Assembly (NCBI RefSeq): GCF_014905175.1
Contig: NC_057789.1
Location: 10,044,001-10,108,000 of the forward strand
Reading direction: 5' to 3'
DNA length: 64,000 nucleotides
Source of the DNA: Aphidius gifuensis
Lineage: Eukaryota; Arthropoda; Insecta; Hymenoptera; Braconidae
Of this stretch, positions 44,301 to 60,900 are shown piece after piece. A program made the translations under genes and the position numbers. Numbering within the stretch: position 1 is the stretch's first letter; each line of letters opens with the position of its first letter. Under the pieces are notes generated by a model. The model was not told the origin of the DNA. It saw only the letters and a program-made list of their open reading frames with translations, and searched no databases.

Positions 44301-45938
44301 TATCCATTAGGACTTAAAAAAAAATACATAGTCATTGTGCATCCTTAAAGAAAAAAAAGAAAAAAACAAAAAAAAAAAAAAAACAACAAGTTACATGCAA
44401 ACTAACAAATAGATACGATAATTCTTCGGATTAATTTAAATGTGTGTAATTTGTTAAATGAAGTGTAATTAATATTGTTCATTGATAACTTAAATATGAA
44501 ATTAATACAAGTGTATTTATTAAATTTTAATAAAGCATGTATTTGTTAATAAAAAAGAAAATTAGAATGAAGAATTAAAGTACCATTTAATAAAGTTAAT
44601 TATTAATTTATTAGTTGAAAATAAAATAGATTAGTTAATGATAAATAGTTAATTGGTATAGCACTTGTTGTTGTTGTTGTTTTTTTTTTTTTTTTATATA
44701 AAAATTGATTGCTTGTTGGCAAGATGAAAAAGTATATCCGAAATAGAATTATTGTATATTCACCAACATGCAATGGGATATATGAAATTTTAAACTAACG
44801 TATTGATATGTAATAAATAATATTAAAATAATTTAAACTCACCGTTTTGAAAACCTCGATGATAGCTTTGAGAAAAATGATGGCCTTGCCAGTGGACTTA
44901 TTGCGCTCGTATCCTGGGTATGAGTATGTCCCTGTAATATTTGCAACGATTCAGTTCCAAAAAAAAAAAAAACAAACAAAAAAATATTAAATTATAAAAA
45001 CAGAAAATAAATAAAAATAATATATTTAAAAATTAATAAACTGATTAATTACCTGAGTATGATTTCTCTGTGCTCTATTTTGACCAGAATGAAACGTACT
45101 ACGACTTGGTACATTTCTAGGAAATGCTGGGGTTATTGGTGTCGCTAATCTGTTACTTGGTGCAACTCCCAAACTGAATAAAGAAAATTAATATAAATAA
45201 ATCAATCAAATATAATTATTTATTTAAACTTAAAATATTTTATTATTAAAATATTATTATTCATCTATTTTTTTCTGTTCTTTTTATGTCACATTCACTC
45301 CATGATACACTCAAAATAATTAAAAATTAGTATTAAATAAAATTAGATTGATTTTTTTAAATTCACAAAAAATACATTTATTTAATATTATTATACATCA
45401 TTGTTTATTAATGTAATATTTCACTCAAATGAAAATATAAAATGAAAATAGATTAAAATAGAAAATGATAAAATTGTAATATTAAAAAAAATAGATGTAA
45501 TATGATACATCAAAAAATTAAATGTAAAATGATAATGATACATGCTTTATTAAATATTTACCAAATGATTAATGATAATATTGTATCAGTGTTAATATAA
45601 ATGAACATGAAAATGATGAGATAAAAAAAAATAGATGATAAAAATGTAATATTAAAAAAAAATATATCATGCAAAAATAAACGAGGATGAATTTTATAAT
45701 GACCAAAAACTATCCTAGAGCTCCTCCTAATGTGGATAAATATTTGATCGAATAGTAATATTATTAATAAATAACCAGTGCGACAGGACAGGGTTGACGA
45801 TAAATTCGAAAAAATTCCTACATGTAGATTACCCCAAGAAAGTTAGTGGCCGAATTTAAATTAATAAAATAAAAATTAAAGAATAAACGAGTCCAGGAAA
45901 TAATAACAAATAGAGCCTTAATTATTGGCTTGTTATTT

Positions 45939-45970
<32 letters not shown>

Positions 45971-48900
45971 GAAATACGAGGGGGACCTGTACCTCTGTCT
46001 AAGAGGGTCAGCTGTTGCAAGTAGGGAGTTGTGAGCATTCCGTGGTTGATTGTCCAGTAATGAATGGTCACTCGGTGGCACTCCACTCGAGGAACGGTGA
46101 CTTGCACTGATGCTGGCTGACTTGATATGACCCCGTGTTGGCCTAGTGCCCTCGGTCAAGCTGTGCACAAAACTAATCAAAGAGAAAAAAAAAATAATAC
46201 CCCGAAAAGAATAATTATTTATTTATTTATTTTACAAATAAATAAATAAATTATCAATAATAATTTTAAAACAATTGGGGTTCAATGGACACAGAATATT
46301 AATATTTAAAAATTTATCAAGTGTGTGTCCAATTAGCCCCGACTGTTTTAATTTTACCTCACGTTTCCCTGATAATAAAATGAAATTAAAAATATATTTA
46401 TCAAGAAACCGAACACGTTTTTGAAAAATAATAATTTTTGGGTATGACAACTAACTCTGGACAAATAATTTAAATACACCTGTCTTATCTTGATGTAAAT
46501 TGAACACAGATAAATATTAAATAATTATTATGATGATTATATGAATAAATATTGAAATTGTTGTTTGTTTTATTTTTCTGAACAGATGAATTAATGATTT
46601 TTCAGGCAACACAGCCAGACATGCTTCAAAAACAATGCAACAAATAAAATAATTTCATTGAGTTTCTTTCACTCTTTGTGTTTATATAAAATGCAGCTTT
46701 TTAATTTATTCATCTAATTCTTACCCTCATTATGTATAACACACATAAATACATTGAAAAAAAATAAAAAAATAAATATTGAAAGTTTTTTGTTTATTTT
46801 CAAGTTAATATTGCTTTTCGTGCACAAACAAAAAAAAAAAACAATAAATTTTGTGCTGATTATTTGATTGATAAAATATTAAAATAAAAAATAAATACCT
46901 GGGTACGTCATTTGTTCGTTCAGTTGATGATGATGTTGTTTTAGTCTGGTCGTATGATATTGTACTACGTCTTGCAACAGATGCTGGAGCTGGTGATGTC
47001 AATGGTCTAACACCACCACCAACTGTTGTATTAATTGCATTGCTTTTTCCAACTCTTCCTTTTCCACCAGGACTCGTACCAACGCCTAGAATAAACATTG
47101 TCACTGCAAGCCTCATTAGATGTTGTTGAACACAAAACAAACCAACGTACGTCAAGGACAATTATAACAAATATATAATTTTTAACAAACAAAAAAAAAA
47201 AAATGCAGCCAAAATTGGGAATTGCAAAAAAAAAAAAAACATTTTTCATTGCTTTTTCTATAAATTATTATTGTAACGCTGGTTTCGATTGGGCTTTCAT
47301 TATTATTATGATTAAATTTATGAAGAAAAAATAAAAAAAATATATAAAAAAAAAAAAAAGAAAGAAATAAAATGACAACAATGAGTACACACAAACAAAT
47401 ACACACAAAACAACTCAAGGGAAACGAAGAAAAACTTTGGATTTAAAAAAACCAACTTTTAGTAAATGTAATTTTGCAAAAAATAATTATCTAATGCCAA
47501 AGCAAATTATAAGCATCTCGTTCCCTTCAGAATTTTCATGATCAATTATAAGAAAAATTAATAAAAATAAAATATATTTATTATTTTTAATTTTTCTTAT
47601 GTGTGACTTATTGATAGTGCTGAAATGATAAAACTCACTAGTATCGAGTTGTCCAGGACTATTTTTAGATGCTGATGGTCGTGTTGATGATACACGTGCA
47701 CTATTTTCTTTAATTGTTGCTGCATCAACAGTATTTTGACGTTTGAAATTACTACCAACTGTTGATGTAACACCACCACCACCACTAGTAACTGCTGTTG
47801 CATGATTGTGATTCGTTGCATTACCTGGACTTGGTGCCCCGCCTAACATAAAATAATGATAGTACGAAAAGAGCATGGTTTGATGTTAAAATCACAATAA
47901 AAAAAAAAAATCAAATAAAAATAAACAAAAAAAACTATGATTAATGGGAATGAGAATATTAAATTTTTGTATTAGTTGGTTGCAAGGACTTACGAAGAGT
48001 TTCACCACCAGAGGAAGCACGTCTATTGGGTTTAGCATTGCTTGCAGATATACTCCGATGAACACCTCTGTGTGATGGACTTTGTACAGTTGCACCGGTA
48101 CCACCTCCTGAACCACCACTGCCAACACCACCACCTCCTCCACCGCCACCTGAGCCAACTTGTGGTGGAATATTACGAAGTGACAATGAACTGCCCGATC
48201 GTGAACCATCACTTTCCGGCTGTAATATTAATTGTATTTTATTAAAATAAAATATATATATATTAAAAAAATAATAAAAATAGATTGAAAATTGTCTTTT
48301 ACATCAGTTGTTTTTCTTCCAAGAAGAAGATACGTTGCAAATACATCATCATATTTTGCTTGGCCCAATGAATCCTCAATTTCACTTCTTGAATAACCAA
48401 GAATTGCAAGGGCTTCTGTAAAAATTAAATAAATATATATTAATAAATAATAATTGTTTTTTATAAAATTATTTTTAATGATAAATTTCATACTGGCAGA
48501 TTCTCCTATTCTTTTGTGATCTTTGTAATCTGGTTCTGGTTCTAAGTACGGTTTTAATTCGTCCTCTTCATAACCCATATTCATCCATTTATCTTTCATA
48601 ATATTCTGCTTGACAGAAAAACAGCAAATGATGAATAGAAAAAAAATAAAAATAAAATATATATTAATTAATACTTATATAATCAAATCATTGATCAAAT
48701 GATCAAACAGATAATCGAACCTTATCACCACGTACCTCTAATGAGGCCCGTTTTGTTGGATTGAGCACCAAAAATTTTTTCAATAAATTTTCACAATCAG
48801 TTGACATGTAAAATGGAATTCTATATTTTCCTCGTAATACACGTTCTCGTAATTCTCGTAATGTTGAACCATCAAATGGCAATGAGCCAGAAACTAATGT

Positions 48901-51900
48901 ATACAAAATAACACCAAGTGACCAAACATCAACTTCTGGTCCATCATATTTTTTACCTAAAAAAAAAATAAATGATAATTTTAATTTAAAAAAAAATATA
49001 TCATTTATTTCATGATATCAATCAACACAATTTTTAATCAATGAAAAAATAAATAAATGAAAATTACCTTGAAATAATTCGGGTGCAGCATATGGTGGTG
49101 AGCCACAAAACGTGTCTAATTTATTGCCTGGTGTAAATTCATTGCTAAATCCAAAATCAGCAATTTTAATATTCATTTCACTGTCTAATAATAAATTTTC
49201 AGCTTTTAAATCTCTGTGTATAATTTTTTTTTGATGACAATATTGTACTGCTGATACAATTTGCCTAAATTTTGCACGTGCTTCTTTTTCTTTCATTCTA
49301 CCATGTAATACCAAGTAATCGAATACTTCACCACCACTTGCATACTCCATCACCAGGTACAATGTCTTTTCAGTCTCGATTACTTGGAAAAGTTTAACTA
49401 TGTTTGGATGATCCAACATTTTCATTATCCTTACTTCACGGAAGAGCTAAAATTAAACAATTTAATAAAAATTAATTACACACATATGGTTAATAAATAA
49501 ATAAATATATATTTAAAAAAAAAAAAAGAAAATACCTTTTGAAGACTACCAGGATTCAGCTGGGTCTTGTCAATGATCTTGATTGCCACTTCTTTGCCAG
49601 TTGGTACATGTTTGGCAAGTTTGACCTTGGCAAAATTACCTTTACCAATGGTCTTTAATAATTTGTACTTGCCAATATGTGGCTCTTCATTGGCTCGACT
49701 TCTTGATGATAATCTACCACCACCACTGCTTGACACTCCAACGCCATCAGTCTAAATAAATAAATTATTTTTATTAAAAAAAAAGTTATAAAATTATTAA
49801 ACTAAAATCAATTTAATCAACAAAATAAATCTATCAATAAAACATATATATTTTTGCTTGGTGGACAACGTCATCATTAGAAAAAAATATATAGAATTTT
49901 TTTTTTACTTTTAAAAACACAATTATTTATTACACTTTGTGTAATAAATTTTAATAGTAAATAGTGTTGATAAATTAAATTGCATGTACGCACATTGACG
50001 TATTTAAAAAAAAAAAAAATTAATAATTGTCAACGGAATTAATTGAAGCTTGTTAAAAGCAACAAGATCCAAATTGTCTTTTTTTTTATTTTTTATTTTT
50101 AAGTAAATTATATATTGCTTTATATATCAAGGTTATCAATCAAGATGGCAAATGATGAGTCAATAATTATTTACCCCCAACAAATATTAATAATAATTGT
50201 TATTTGAATAGTTTATGTAAAATAAATAATATTAAATTGTCAATTTGAACGTCAATGTTTTATTACCCGCAGTCCACGGGTGACCATCATGACAGTGGGC
50301 ACACCGACGAGCTTAATAGTCGCCAGTTTGATGATCACTTTTATTTATTATTTGTTAGATAATAAAAAAATTGAAAAAAATCAAACTTTTTAACAATAAA
50401 TATTTATTGATGAAATTATAATAATAATGTCATCAATAAATCACATTTACAAATAGAAAAAAAATGAAGAAGAAATTTTTTATAATTTGTAAAAACAAAA
50501 ATAAATAAAAATTTTATGTTTTTTTAGTTTTTCAACATTAAATTTTGCAATATTGCAAATCTTATTCATTTTAAAAATGAAATCATGATAAAAATAATAT
50601 TTTTAAATAATAGGATTATCAATAATTAGCTTTTTTTAAAAAAAAATTATAAAAATGATTAGTCAATCGACCCAGAATGGCCTAATTGACTCCAGGACGT
50701 AGTCGCTTGACAACAAGATTTTTCTTTTTTCCCTTTTCCCACTACCACAATCACCTTCAATACACGACGTTTATCATTTGATACCGTTGATAATTGTTCC
50801 TCACGCATTATCGTCATTTATATACATCAAAATTAAAAAATATTATTGCAGTAAAATTAAAACACTTATATTGGCACTTGTCAAATGAACAATTAAATAT
50901 CCTTCATTTTAAATCAACTAAATTTTCCATATTTTACATTGTTCTAATTGAATAATTATAAACTTCACCAAATAATTCATAACTAATGTAATAAGTTAGA
51001 AAAAGATTTTTTTTTAAAAATCAAATTTTTGAATTATTTTTATTGATGAAGAAGGCAATACCAGGCAACAACGTAACACTAACTGTCTGATGACGACAAG
51101 TAACCAATACGCATACACACAGACAGATATACATTTAAAATACAGGGAGGGTACACCACCAAGGGATGGAATCAATACGTGACGCCACTCCCGTCAGCAT
51201 GGTAAACTGGTGCGCGAAACCAGCAACCCTTGTCGCTGATATTGTACAACCCCTCCATTTTAATAAAAAAATTAAAAAAAATAAAAAAACAACAACAATG
51301 AACGCATGCGTATTATTATTGTTTTTAAAAATATATATATAATATAAACATAATGAATAATTATTATTAATAATTGTTAATAATAATGATAATGATAATG
51401 AAAAATAAATAAAATAATAATTAATATAGTTTTTGTTGATGTTGATGATAATATGAGCTGATGAATTTATGTGTGTACTAAATTTTAGTTAAACAGTCTG
51501 TTAATGTTTTGAAAATATTTGACAGTAGGGTCAGCTGTTCCATTTGGCTTGCCTGACCAACCTCTATATGTCGTTGGTTGATGTCATTATAATGTCCTCA
51601 CCTCATACAAGCGTGTCTTGAAATAAGATTTATATTTTGTTATACCTTCTGATGATTTGGTGATATTGTTTTCTGCATGATGTCTGTTAGTGGCCTCATG
51701 ACACTATTGTTGTTGTTGTTACGTTGTTGATGTTGTTGAATTGGTGGTGATGATTGTTGTACTCGTCGTCTATCATCATTATTTTTACTACAAATAACTC
51801 GTCTTGTATCACTTGATTGTTGTTGTTGTTGCTGCTGTTGCTGTTGTGCCCTTGATTGTACACGTAATGGCATTTCCACATCTTGACAACGACGTGTATC

Positions 51901-54900
51901 TGATGCTGTTCTAACAAGTTTAATTGGTTGTCTTTTTGTCATATTACCAGAATTACCAGTTGAATTTCTCGTTGCATCACCACGTTTTAATGGCATCGTC
52001 CTTTTAAAAAAGTTGAATTTTATAAAATTCACATTTTGTTGTTTTTATTTTCATCATGAATTTATTAAATATTTTTTTTTTTTCTATCAATAGGTATATA
52101 GGTATATATATTTTTTGTGAATGTAATCTTGATATTTTAAATCAACGCGAAAATTAAATTTCAAAAGGAAATTCAAGTATAAATAATATTTACTTGCAAA
52201 CAAATAAATAAATAAATAATAAAAATAAATAAAGGTTATGTTATTAAAGTGAAATAGATAATATTAAAATAAAAATAATTGAAAGAAAAAAAAAAAAAAA
52301 CAGTTTATGGTAATTAAATTTACCCATCAGCTTCGTCGTCAGTTGTGTTATTCAACAGGTCCTCATGTTCTCTGTAACGCAGCTGTATTTCAGGTTGTAA
52401 ATCACAGCTGTCTTGTAACTTATTTTGTCCAATAATTGTATTCATTTCAATAGCCTTCACCTGTCTTTCCAATTGATCAAGTACATTTGTACTTTTATTA
52501 TCATCTTGTACAATTAAATCATCTGATTTTTTTAATATTGCATTAAGACTTATTGGTATATTATTATTTTTATTTAATTGTATTGGCGATGATGGTGGTG
52601 ATGATGATGATGATGATGATGATGTTGTTGTTGTTAATAATGGTTTAACAATATTTGAATTTTCAAATGCACGAAATTTACGTATAAAATCTTCATTCAT
52701 TTTTTTAGTTGGTATTGGTGCTGGATAATTTTTTGTACTTTTAATTGGTGTTTTTTTTTCAACAACAACTAGTCCACGTTCACTTTCAACTAATTCCCAT
52801 TGTTTTAAACTTTCATGTGGTGTTGTTGTTGATAATTTTTTATTTTTATCATTTGTTTGTGTATTATTTGTTCTTGCTGAAACAGTCATCAAGTGTCGTC
52901 TCATTGAACTTATTGAATTTCTGCCTGATTGAACATCATTAATACGTGATTCAATCACGTGACCCTTGTCATCAGCCATAATGTTTTTTGTTTAATTTAA
53001 TATTTTTTTTTACAAGCTTACACTTTTTTTTTTTTTTTCGTTTCACATTAATCAATAAATAAATTTTTTTTATTTAATATTCTTCATAAATCCCGTTAGG
53101 TCAAACTCTGTCGAAATTAAAAAATAAAAAAAAATTTCTTAATTTTATTTTTACCGTTTTTTTTTTTTTAAACAATGCTCAAACGATCCCAAATTTACTA
53201 TTAATTATTTATTTTTAATCACAAAAGCTAGTAAAATGATTTTTTTTAATAAAAAAAAAAAAACGAAAATTATGACAACAAAAAATTTTAGTTATGGACA
53301 AAAATAAGAAAAAATGATATTAATTTTTAAATCTTGATTTTTAAAATATAAAAAATAATATAAGCAAGCAAATGATTGACCTACATTAGCATTAACTTGA
53401 TGCAATAATAATAACAACAATAATTGTTATGAATAAAAAAGTAAAAAAAAATTAATAAAAATAACGTGTCACAATGTGAATTATTTATCGGCAATGAACC
53501 AACTGTTACCAGTCATTTTCTCATAAGCCAAAGCGAGTCTCAGTCAATGTTATCAGTATCGTTTTATACTGATAACGATAGCAATGAATACATCTAATAG
53601 ACCCGCCCCACACTTGAGCTATTAAAATAAATACAAATAAAATACTCCAAAAAAAAAAAAAATACACATAACAATAAACAATTCCTACAAAAATTTGATA
53701 GACAAAAAAAAGAAACCTATATAACTTATCACAAGTTGAACAACCGATCAACTAAAAAAATTTCTAAAGAATAACACTTGTTGTGAATCAATCAAGTATA
53801 ATAAATACTGATATATAAAAAAATATGATTAAGACGAAAGAAAAAAATAATATACGAATAATAAATTTAAATGTGTATTGATGCATCGAATGTATGACTC
53901 ACGAATGAGGATTCAAGAATGCAGTGGTAGGATAGAGTAATAAAAAAAAAAAAACGAACGATTCATGAGTCACGTATAAACGAAAAATTTAATTGTCAAC
54001 AAAAAAAAAATAGATGTATTTTTATACTAAAAATAAATAACATAATGACAAGTAAATGTGGTATCGTTAGCAAAGTCTAAATAAAAAAAAAAAACTTTTT
54101 TTTTTTATGAATCTAACCTCTTCTCGAGGTCTCTTGTCACATGCAAAAATATAACACAACACTGAAAACTCAATGATATCAACACAATCATTTTGATAAT
54201 AATAAAAATTTGTTATTTTTTGTTTTTTTTTTTCTTTTAAATAAACACACTAGAATAATTTATTATTGTCACTTGAAACATAGTAAAACCACGAGGAATA
54301 TAATAATAATTTGTATAATATTTTGAGGCAATTTTTTTAGAGCTAGCAAGACTGGACACGCACCACTCACTGGTACGTCATGCCGTGCTTAGAAAGTCTC
54401 TAACCTCCTGTGCGTTACAATCCCAACTCGAGACGAAAACTCGCTCGAGCGCCCACGCTTCTTCCTCTTCGTTGAATAGAAAAAAAAATAAATATAATGA
54501 TGAATAATAATTATTATTATAAAAAAAAAAAAAATAGAAAATAAGAGTGTAACTATGATAATAGTTTGATTTAAAATTGTATAAATTTATAAAAATATAC
54601 TTTTAAAAATTGTAGTGCAAGGGTTTTGTTTTTTTTTTTTTTTCAATTTTTTTTATGACACAATTGTTTAGTGATCCTTGTTACAGGTTGTTTCAAGTGA
54701 CCGCGCGCGGTTGACGCCGGTTCTGTGGGAGTTTTAGATGTATAGAGGGGAAAAAGAGGAACGCGCGTCTTTCGAAGTTTCAAGACAATTCCAAACTAAA
54801 GAACTGGATATAAAAAATTTTTTTAAAAAAATATTTATCAAGTGGGAGAAGAGGAAATAAAAAAAAATATATATATAACTGAGACTTTACGGAAGACTGA

Positions 54901-57900
54901 CTGGTCACGGATACTTTTTTTTTTTTTTTTTTCAACTTCTTTTGTAAACTTTTGTTGTAAAAATATTATACATTTATTGTAAAAATATGAGTAATTAAAA
55001 TAAATAATACAAATTTTAATTTAAAAGAAAAAAAAATTTAATCAAAATTTTTAATTTTATTCAATAGAGTGTAATTAATTTAAAAATTTATAAAATTTAT
55101 AACAATATACTCTATTAATTGTGATGAAATAAAAAAAAAAATTATTTTTGTTATGCAATTGACAAGAGAGAACGAGAGAATTAAAAAAAAAAATTTAATA
55201 AAGACTACATACGTTAATAACAAAAAAAAAAAATATTATTTATAAAAAAAAAATGCCGGTTATACACAATGATATTTTACGTATCTTTCATAACACTTGT
55301 TAAAATATTGTAAAAAAAAACAAGAAAAAAAAAAAAAATTATAAATATTATAAATAACCACAAAGCATTTTTAAAAAAATAAATTAACTTCACTATATTT
55401 AAATAATTGTATTCTAAATAACTATACTATTATTGTTAATAATAAAAATGTTAAAAAATAAATAAAATTGGCAGGTGATAGCCATTGTAGACACTTGGTG
55501 ATTCAAGAGGTGTGCACTCTCGCAAAAACACGAATCAACAAAAATAAAACCGTAAGGTGGCAGCAGTTGTGAGGCACAGTAATCGGTATATATTACAAAT
55601 AAAAAAAAATATTTTTAATTCAACACACACACACACACACACACACAAATTTGTTTATAATTACAAAAAAAAAATGAAAAAAAATATGTTAATTGCTGAT
55701 GGTAATTATCAGCATAATAGTGAGAATGACCATAACCGTTTTTTTTTTTTTTTTGTTATTTAAACTTTATTGTATTTATTATTGTTTTTAATTTAAAATA
55801 ATAATTGTTATTATTTAAAAGAGTGTTTAGTGCATACAGTGTACGATATAACTGATATACCGACAAGTATATTAAGTTGTGTGTTGGCTGGTTGTTTTCA
55901 ACGACCGTTTTTCTGTAACCCAGAGAAGAGGAGTAGTGTCACGTGAGCTGTATCTTGAAATACATTGATACAACACCCACATTAACCAAAGCCACATCAC
56001 TGACACTAACTGATAATACACACATTAATTCAACCAACTGCATTGTTAATATTATTTTATTTATTTAAAATTTTTTTTTCATTTGAATCTACCTTATATT
56101 AATTTATAAAAAAATAATATTTTACAAAAAATTTTATTCTGTAACGTTGTTGTTGTTGTTGTTGTTGTTGTTGTGGTTGTTTAAATATTATAGTTAATTT
56201 TTTATTAATAACCAGAAAAGAAAGTTGAAATTTTTTTTGTAAATAATATTTTTTAACGTTTCAAATTGCATGTGTGGTTGACCTCATTGATTGAGCTTAA
56301 ACTTAGCAAGTATATGCAAAGTATAAAAATAAAAAAATAGAAAAAATAAATAAATTTTCAATTTATTTATAGATTATAAATATAGTTTTTTTTTTATAAT
56401 ATTTTATTTGTTTATATAGTTATTTAAAAATTATGCAAATAATTGTTATGTAAATTTTATTTTTATAGTAATTTTTAAATAAATAATTTAAAAAAATGAG
56501 ATAATTTTATAATTTTTTTTGAATAATTATCATTAAGATGATCGACATTTTGTTGTAATAAATAAATTTAACCCAGTTTTTGTTTTCCTGGTAAATTCAT
56601 GGTGTCATAGTTTAGTTTGAAAAAGAAAATTTATAAATTGTTGTTTGTTTTATTTGGTAAAAATAAAAAAAAATATGCACGCATGAGCAATACCGTTATC
56701 TTTATTTCCAGCAACTTTGACTATTGTTAAGGAAAAATAAGGCAAATAAATAATATAATTATAATGATGATTGTAAAAAAAAAAAAAAAATAAATAAAAA
56801 AATATAAATAGAGTAGCCCGGATCTGAAACAGCTGTAATTTTATGTTTTATTTATTTTTTTTTCTTCATTTAATCCAAATTATTATTCATCTTGATACTT
56901 TCAAAATACTTATCATAAAGCAGCATACAAAGTGCGTCAAATATATAATGTTTTGTTTTGGAAATTTCCATTGACGATTAAAATTAAAAGATAGCAAATT
57001 ATGTACAGCAAAGACTGTTTTATTTTTATTCTCCTTCTTTTTTCTTCTTAAATTTTGTTATTTTTTATTCTGTTAATAATTTTATCAGAAATGCAAGTTT
57101 ATTTTTTAAGTAAATTGTTTTTTTTTTTTTTTTTGACAGGTGTATACATATAACCAGAATCAAATGGAAGAGTTTTTTAAGCACATGTTTGTCTGGTTAA
57201 AAATAATTTTTAAATAACATCTCATTTAATTTACTATCAGTAATATATTTTAATTATTATTTAAATTTATTTTGTTATTTATGATGAGTACTCGTTTTTA
57301 AAACGAACAAAAATATATTAATATTTTTACTTCAATTTGTTATAATTTTTGACGAAAAATTATATTTGTTAAAATAAATTACGTAGATTAATCAATTGTA
57401 AAAGAAAAAAAAATTATAAAACAGATTAAAAGCCGAAATAATAAATTGGAGTATTTGAAGACATTTAAAATTTTATGTTTATCAAAGGACATTTAAATTT
57501 TTTATATTACTTTACGAAGAAAAAAATTAAAACACAATGATTCTTTTTTTCCAGGAACCTCAACTGGGCCAATTCATTTACGTAAACAAATAAATTTAGT
57601 GCCCAAAAAAAACGACCCTATTCCTGGAAAATATTCATTCAAAATTTATTGAATGAAGTTTAATCAAACGAAAAAAAACGACCCAATTCTTGAAAAATAT
57701 TCATTATTCATTATAGAAGTTTAAATTTTTTTCTACAATTGGTCAGATAAAATACTCATTTTTTTTTTAGTATGACATTTTTAAAAATAAGAAAAAAAAA
57801 AAAAATGAACAATTACAAGCTAATAATTAAACTCTATTTTCACATATAAATTTTTATTTTTTTTATTATCAAAATTCATCACAAAAATAAATGGCATTTA

Positions 57901-60900
57901 AATAAAAATAATACAAAATCTATCTACAAGTATTAATCATCCATAAAAAAATAATATATTATTATTAAAAATTTCTCTTCTTTCTCTCGACGACAAAACA
58001 TAAAGTTGTATTAAAAATATAGAATAATAAAAAAAAAAAAAAAATTCCAACAGGTTAAAAAATATATATATATAATTTGATAAAAATGAAAAGTGAAAAT
58101 TAGTAATACTTAAGCATCGGTCATTACAATATCTTTACTTGCAACAGTGAGTAAAATTGCAGCAAAATGAAAGCATTGAAAAAAAAAAAAAAATAGAAAC
58201 TATAAATAAAAAAAGAAAAAACCGGAAAGTAATTATCTTGTAATTACAATAATTATAGTTTAAAGAAATGCAACTCAGTACAAATGGCTTTGTATGAGAT
58301 AAAAACGATAAATAAAAAGAAAAAAATAAAACCATCAATTTGCTATTTTTTAAAAATATTTAAAAAGAGTTATATTTTTTTTTAATTTGTTTATTCTCAA
58401 GTTATTAAGTATATAAATTGTGATATATTATATTTATTATACAGGAGTGTCGAATGCATAACCATCTATTGTCGACGTCTGTAAAATTGTCAATAATGTC
58501 TCAAGGATGTTATCATGTGCAGGTCGTGCGACAAAACGTCAGTTATACATATGAATAAAAAAAGAAAAATTATATATACATACGTATTATAATAGTGAGT
58601 GTGCTCAGGCATGTCAATGTATTTTATTTTTTACTATATGGCTATTGTCGTGACACAGCCGGAAGTCTCAAGCAACATTGTAAAGAGGCCCAGAGAATCA
58701 AAAAATATATATAAATTAAAAAGAGAAACAGAGTTGCCAAATAACTTTAAAAGGCGTGTTGTTCATTGTGCATTATATCAATTAATTTAAAATAAAAAAT
58801 ATAATAATTATTTTTTTCAGATATTTCAACGAGAAATTATTTATCATTGAAGTTATAGAGGAGTTACTGTAAAATTAATTTCAAAGTATTTGACCATTAC
58901 AAAAATTATTGAATTTTTAATTTACAAATGAATGACTTTGAAAATTCATAAATTATTTTTAAAATTGTATTGATATTTTTAATATTATTAACATAAAATT
59001 TGTAATGAAAAAAAAAGAAGATTAGTGATACTTTTAAAATATAGTTTCTTTGAAAATTGTCGTCAATATTTTCTTCAATTATTAATATAAATAAATTAGT
59101 AAATATGTTTTAATTTTAAAAAATTAAGAATTGATATTTTGAAAAATATATTTATATTTTTTTTTCGTTTAATAAAATTTTTAAAAACTAGCCAATTTTG
59201 TATTCAAAAAATATTAAAAGTCTTAACTGTTATTGTTGGTTACAATTTAAAAAAAAAAAAATAATAATCGAATTCCTTTTGAAAATTATGGTAATACTAA
59301 AAAACTTGGTAATTATAATCGAACATAATAATTAAAACTTTGTGTTAAACAAAAGAAAACAAGTAAAAAAAGATTAAATGTAATAAAAACAATAAAATTG
59401 TACAATCAAGTCCTTGATAATATGACAAATGAAGTAAATCTTTTGTAAAATAAATATAAATAATAAATTGTGACTCAAATAAAATGGAGATTTCCATTGA
59501 AACAATTCAATTCATTCAAGTAATTTCAGCTGATCAGTGGAAAAATTTTATTCACAGACCTTGAATACCTTGTTCGACACACGTTAAGAGATTAAAAAAA
59601 AAATAATAACAACAAGTAGATACATAAAAAAATAAAAAATATAATAGTAAAATTTATTCTAGCACTTGTAATAAATATAATTTTATATATAGACCTGCTA
59701 ACTTTTGCTTGAAATATATTTTATTTATTATTATTTTTATATATCTATTATAAATCGTGACTGTTGTTGAGCGAGCTACAGTGTTTTAAAATTTAAAACC
59801 TCACAGTGAAAGGTAATATATACAATCACACAGTAAAAATCAAAGTATATTTTTTTTTCTATATTTTAATTTATTGATTGAAATATTAATATTATTTTTA
59901 TTTGTATAGTAAAAAATGATCATTTATAAAATACAGTAGATTCTTTGTTCACTTAGAACAAAAAATCAATAAAAAATTGGAAAGTTAGGTATATAATTAT
60001 TAAAGTTAAAGAAAAAAATTATTATGTCTTTGTTTTATTTTAAAACACCTGCTTTTTTATTTGTAATATATGCAAAATTATGTTGTTTTACTTTTATGCA
60101 GCAACTTTGATTTTATGTAAAAAAATATGATTGCGGTTAAATGTCTGTTTTGCAATAACCATCATAAAAAATGAAAATACAAGAGTTATATTGCCCGTCA
60201 CTTTATTGAAAAATAAATGAATAATTTAAAAAAAAATATATTCATTGAACTCGATTGATATTTGATTCACATTTTAACGATTTTTATTGATCATATAAAT
60301 TAAAACACTCAACAATGATATGTATTTTTACACAAATCAATTATTTTGTATTTCAAATAATAAAAATAAATAAACAATTATATTATTGTTATTATAAAAC
60401 AATCTAATCAATTGGATTAAAATTTATTTTAATTAATTCAATAAAAGGTCATCAAAGTATATGATTTATTAATAATAATTTTTACGACTCAAAAAATATT
60501 TACATTTACGTATTTATATTTTAATCAACATTTCAAAAAAAAAAAAATATAATAAAAACAATAACAAAAAAATCATAATTATTAATAAAAATATTAAATA
60601 GAACAAAGTGACTTTATGTTAGTATTGAAAATAATATACACTGTTGTAACGACGTCATTAAATAATCAGCCTTTTATCCTGTCTAATAGAGACAACAAGT
60701 AACCGCGTGATATTATTTTCGAGTCGTGATTATTTGACCCTGAGCCTATCAACGATATTAAAACTTAAAAAAAATAATAAAAATCAATACTTAAAAAAAC
60801 CTCATTACAAGTTAAATAAAAATATTTTGTTAATACGAAATAATTTTAATAAAATTATGATAATAAAAATTAGCTTTTATTTGTTTTCATAATTTAAATT

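Noticed and set aside
47031..47418. Two overlapping Phe/Ile/Val-rich minus-strand ORFs in a par-1 intron
   Set aside because: Built from poly(A) tracts read as FFFF and overlapping a confirmed exon in the wrong frame.
47892..48212. Alternative minus-strand frame over the poly-Gly exon
   Set aside because: Shadow of the par-1 exon at 47994-48219, which has correct splice sites and phase.
52745..52942. Plus-strand ORF opposite the MADDKG exon
   Set aside because: Antisense of a confirmed par-1 coding exon.
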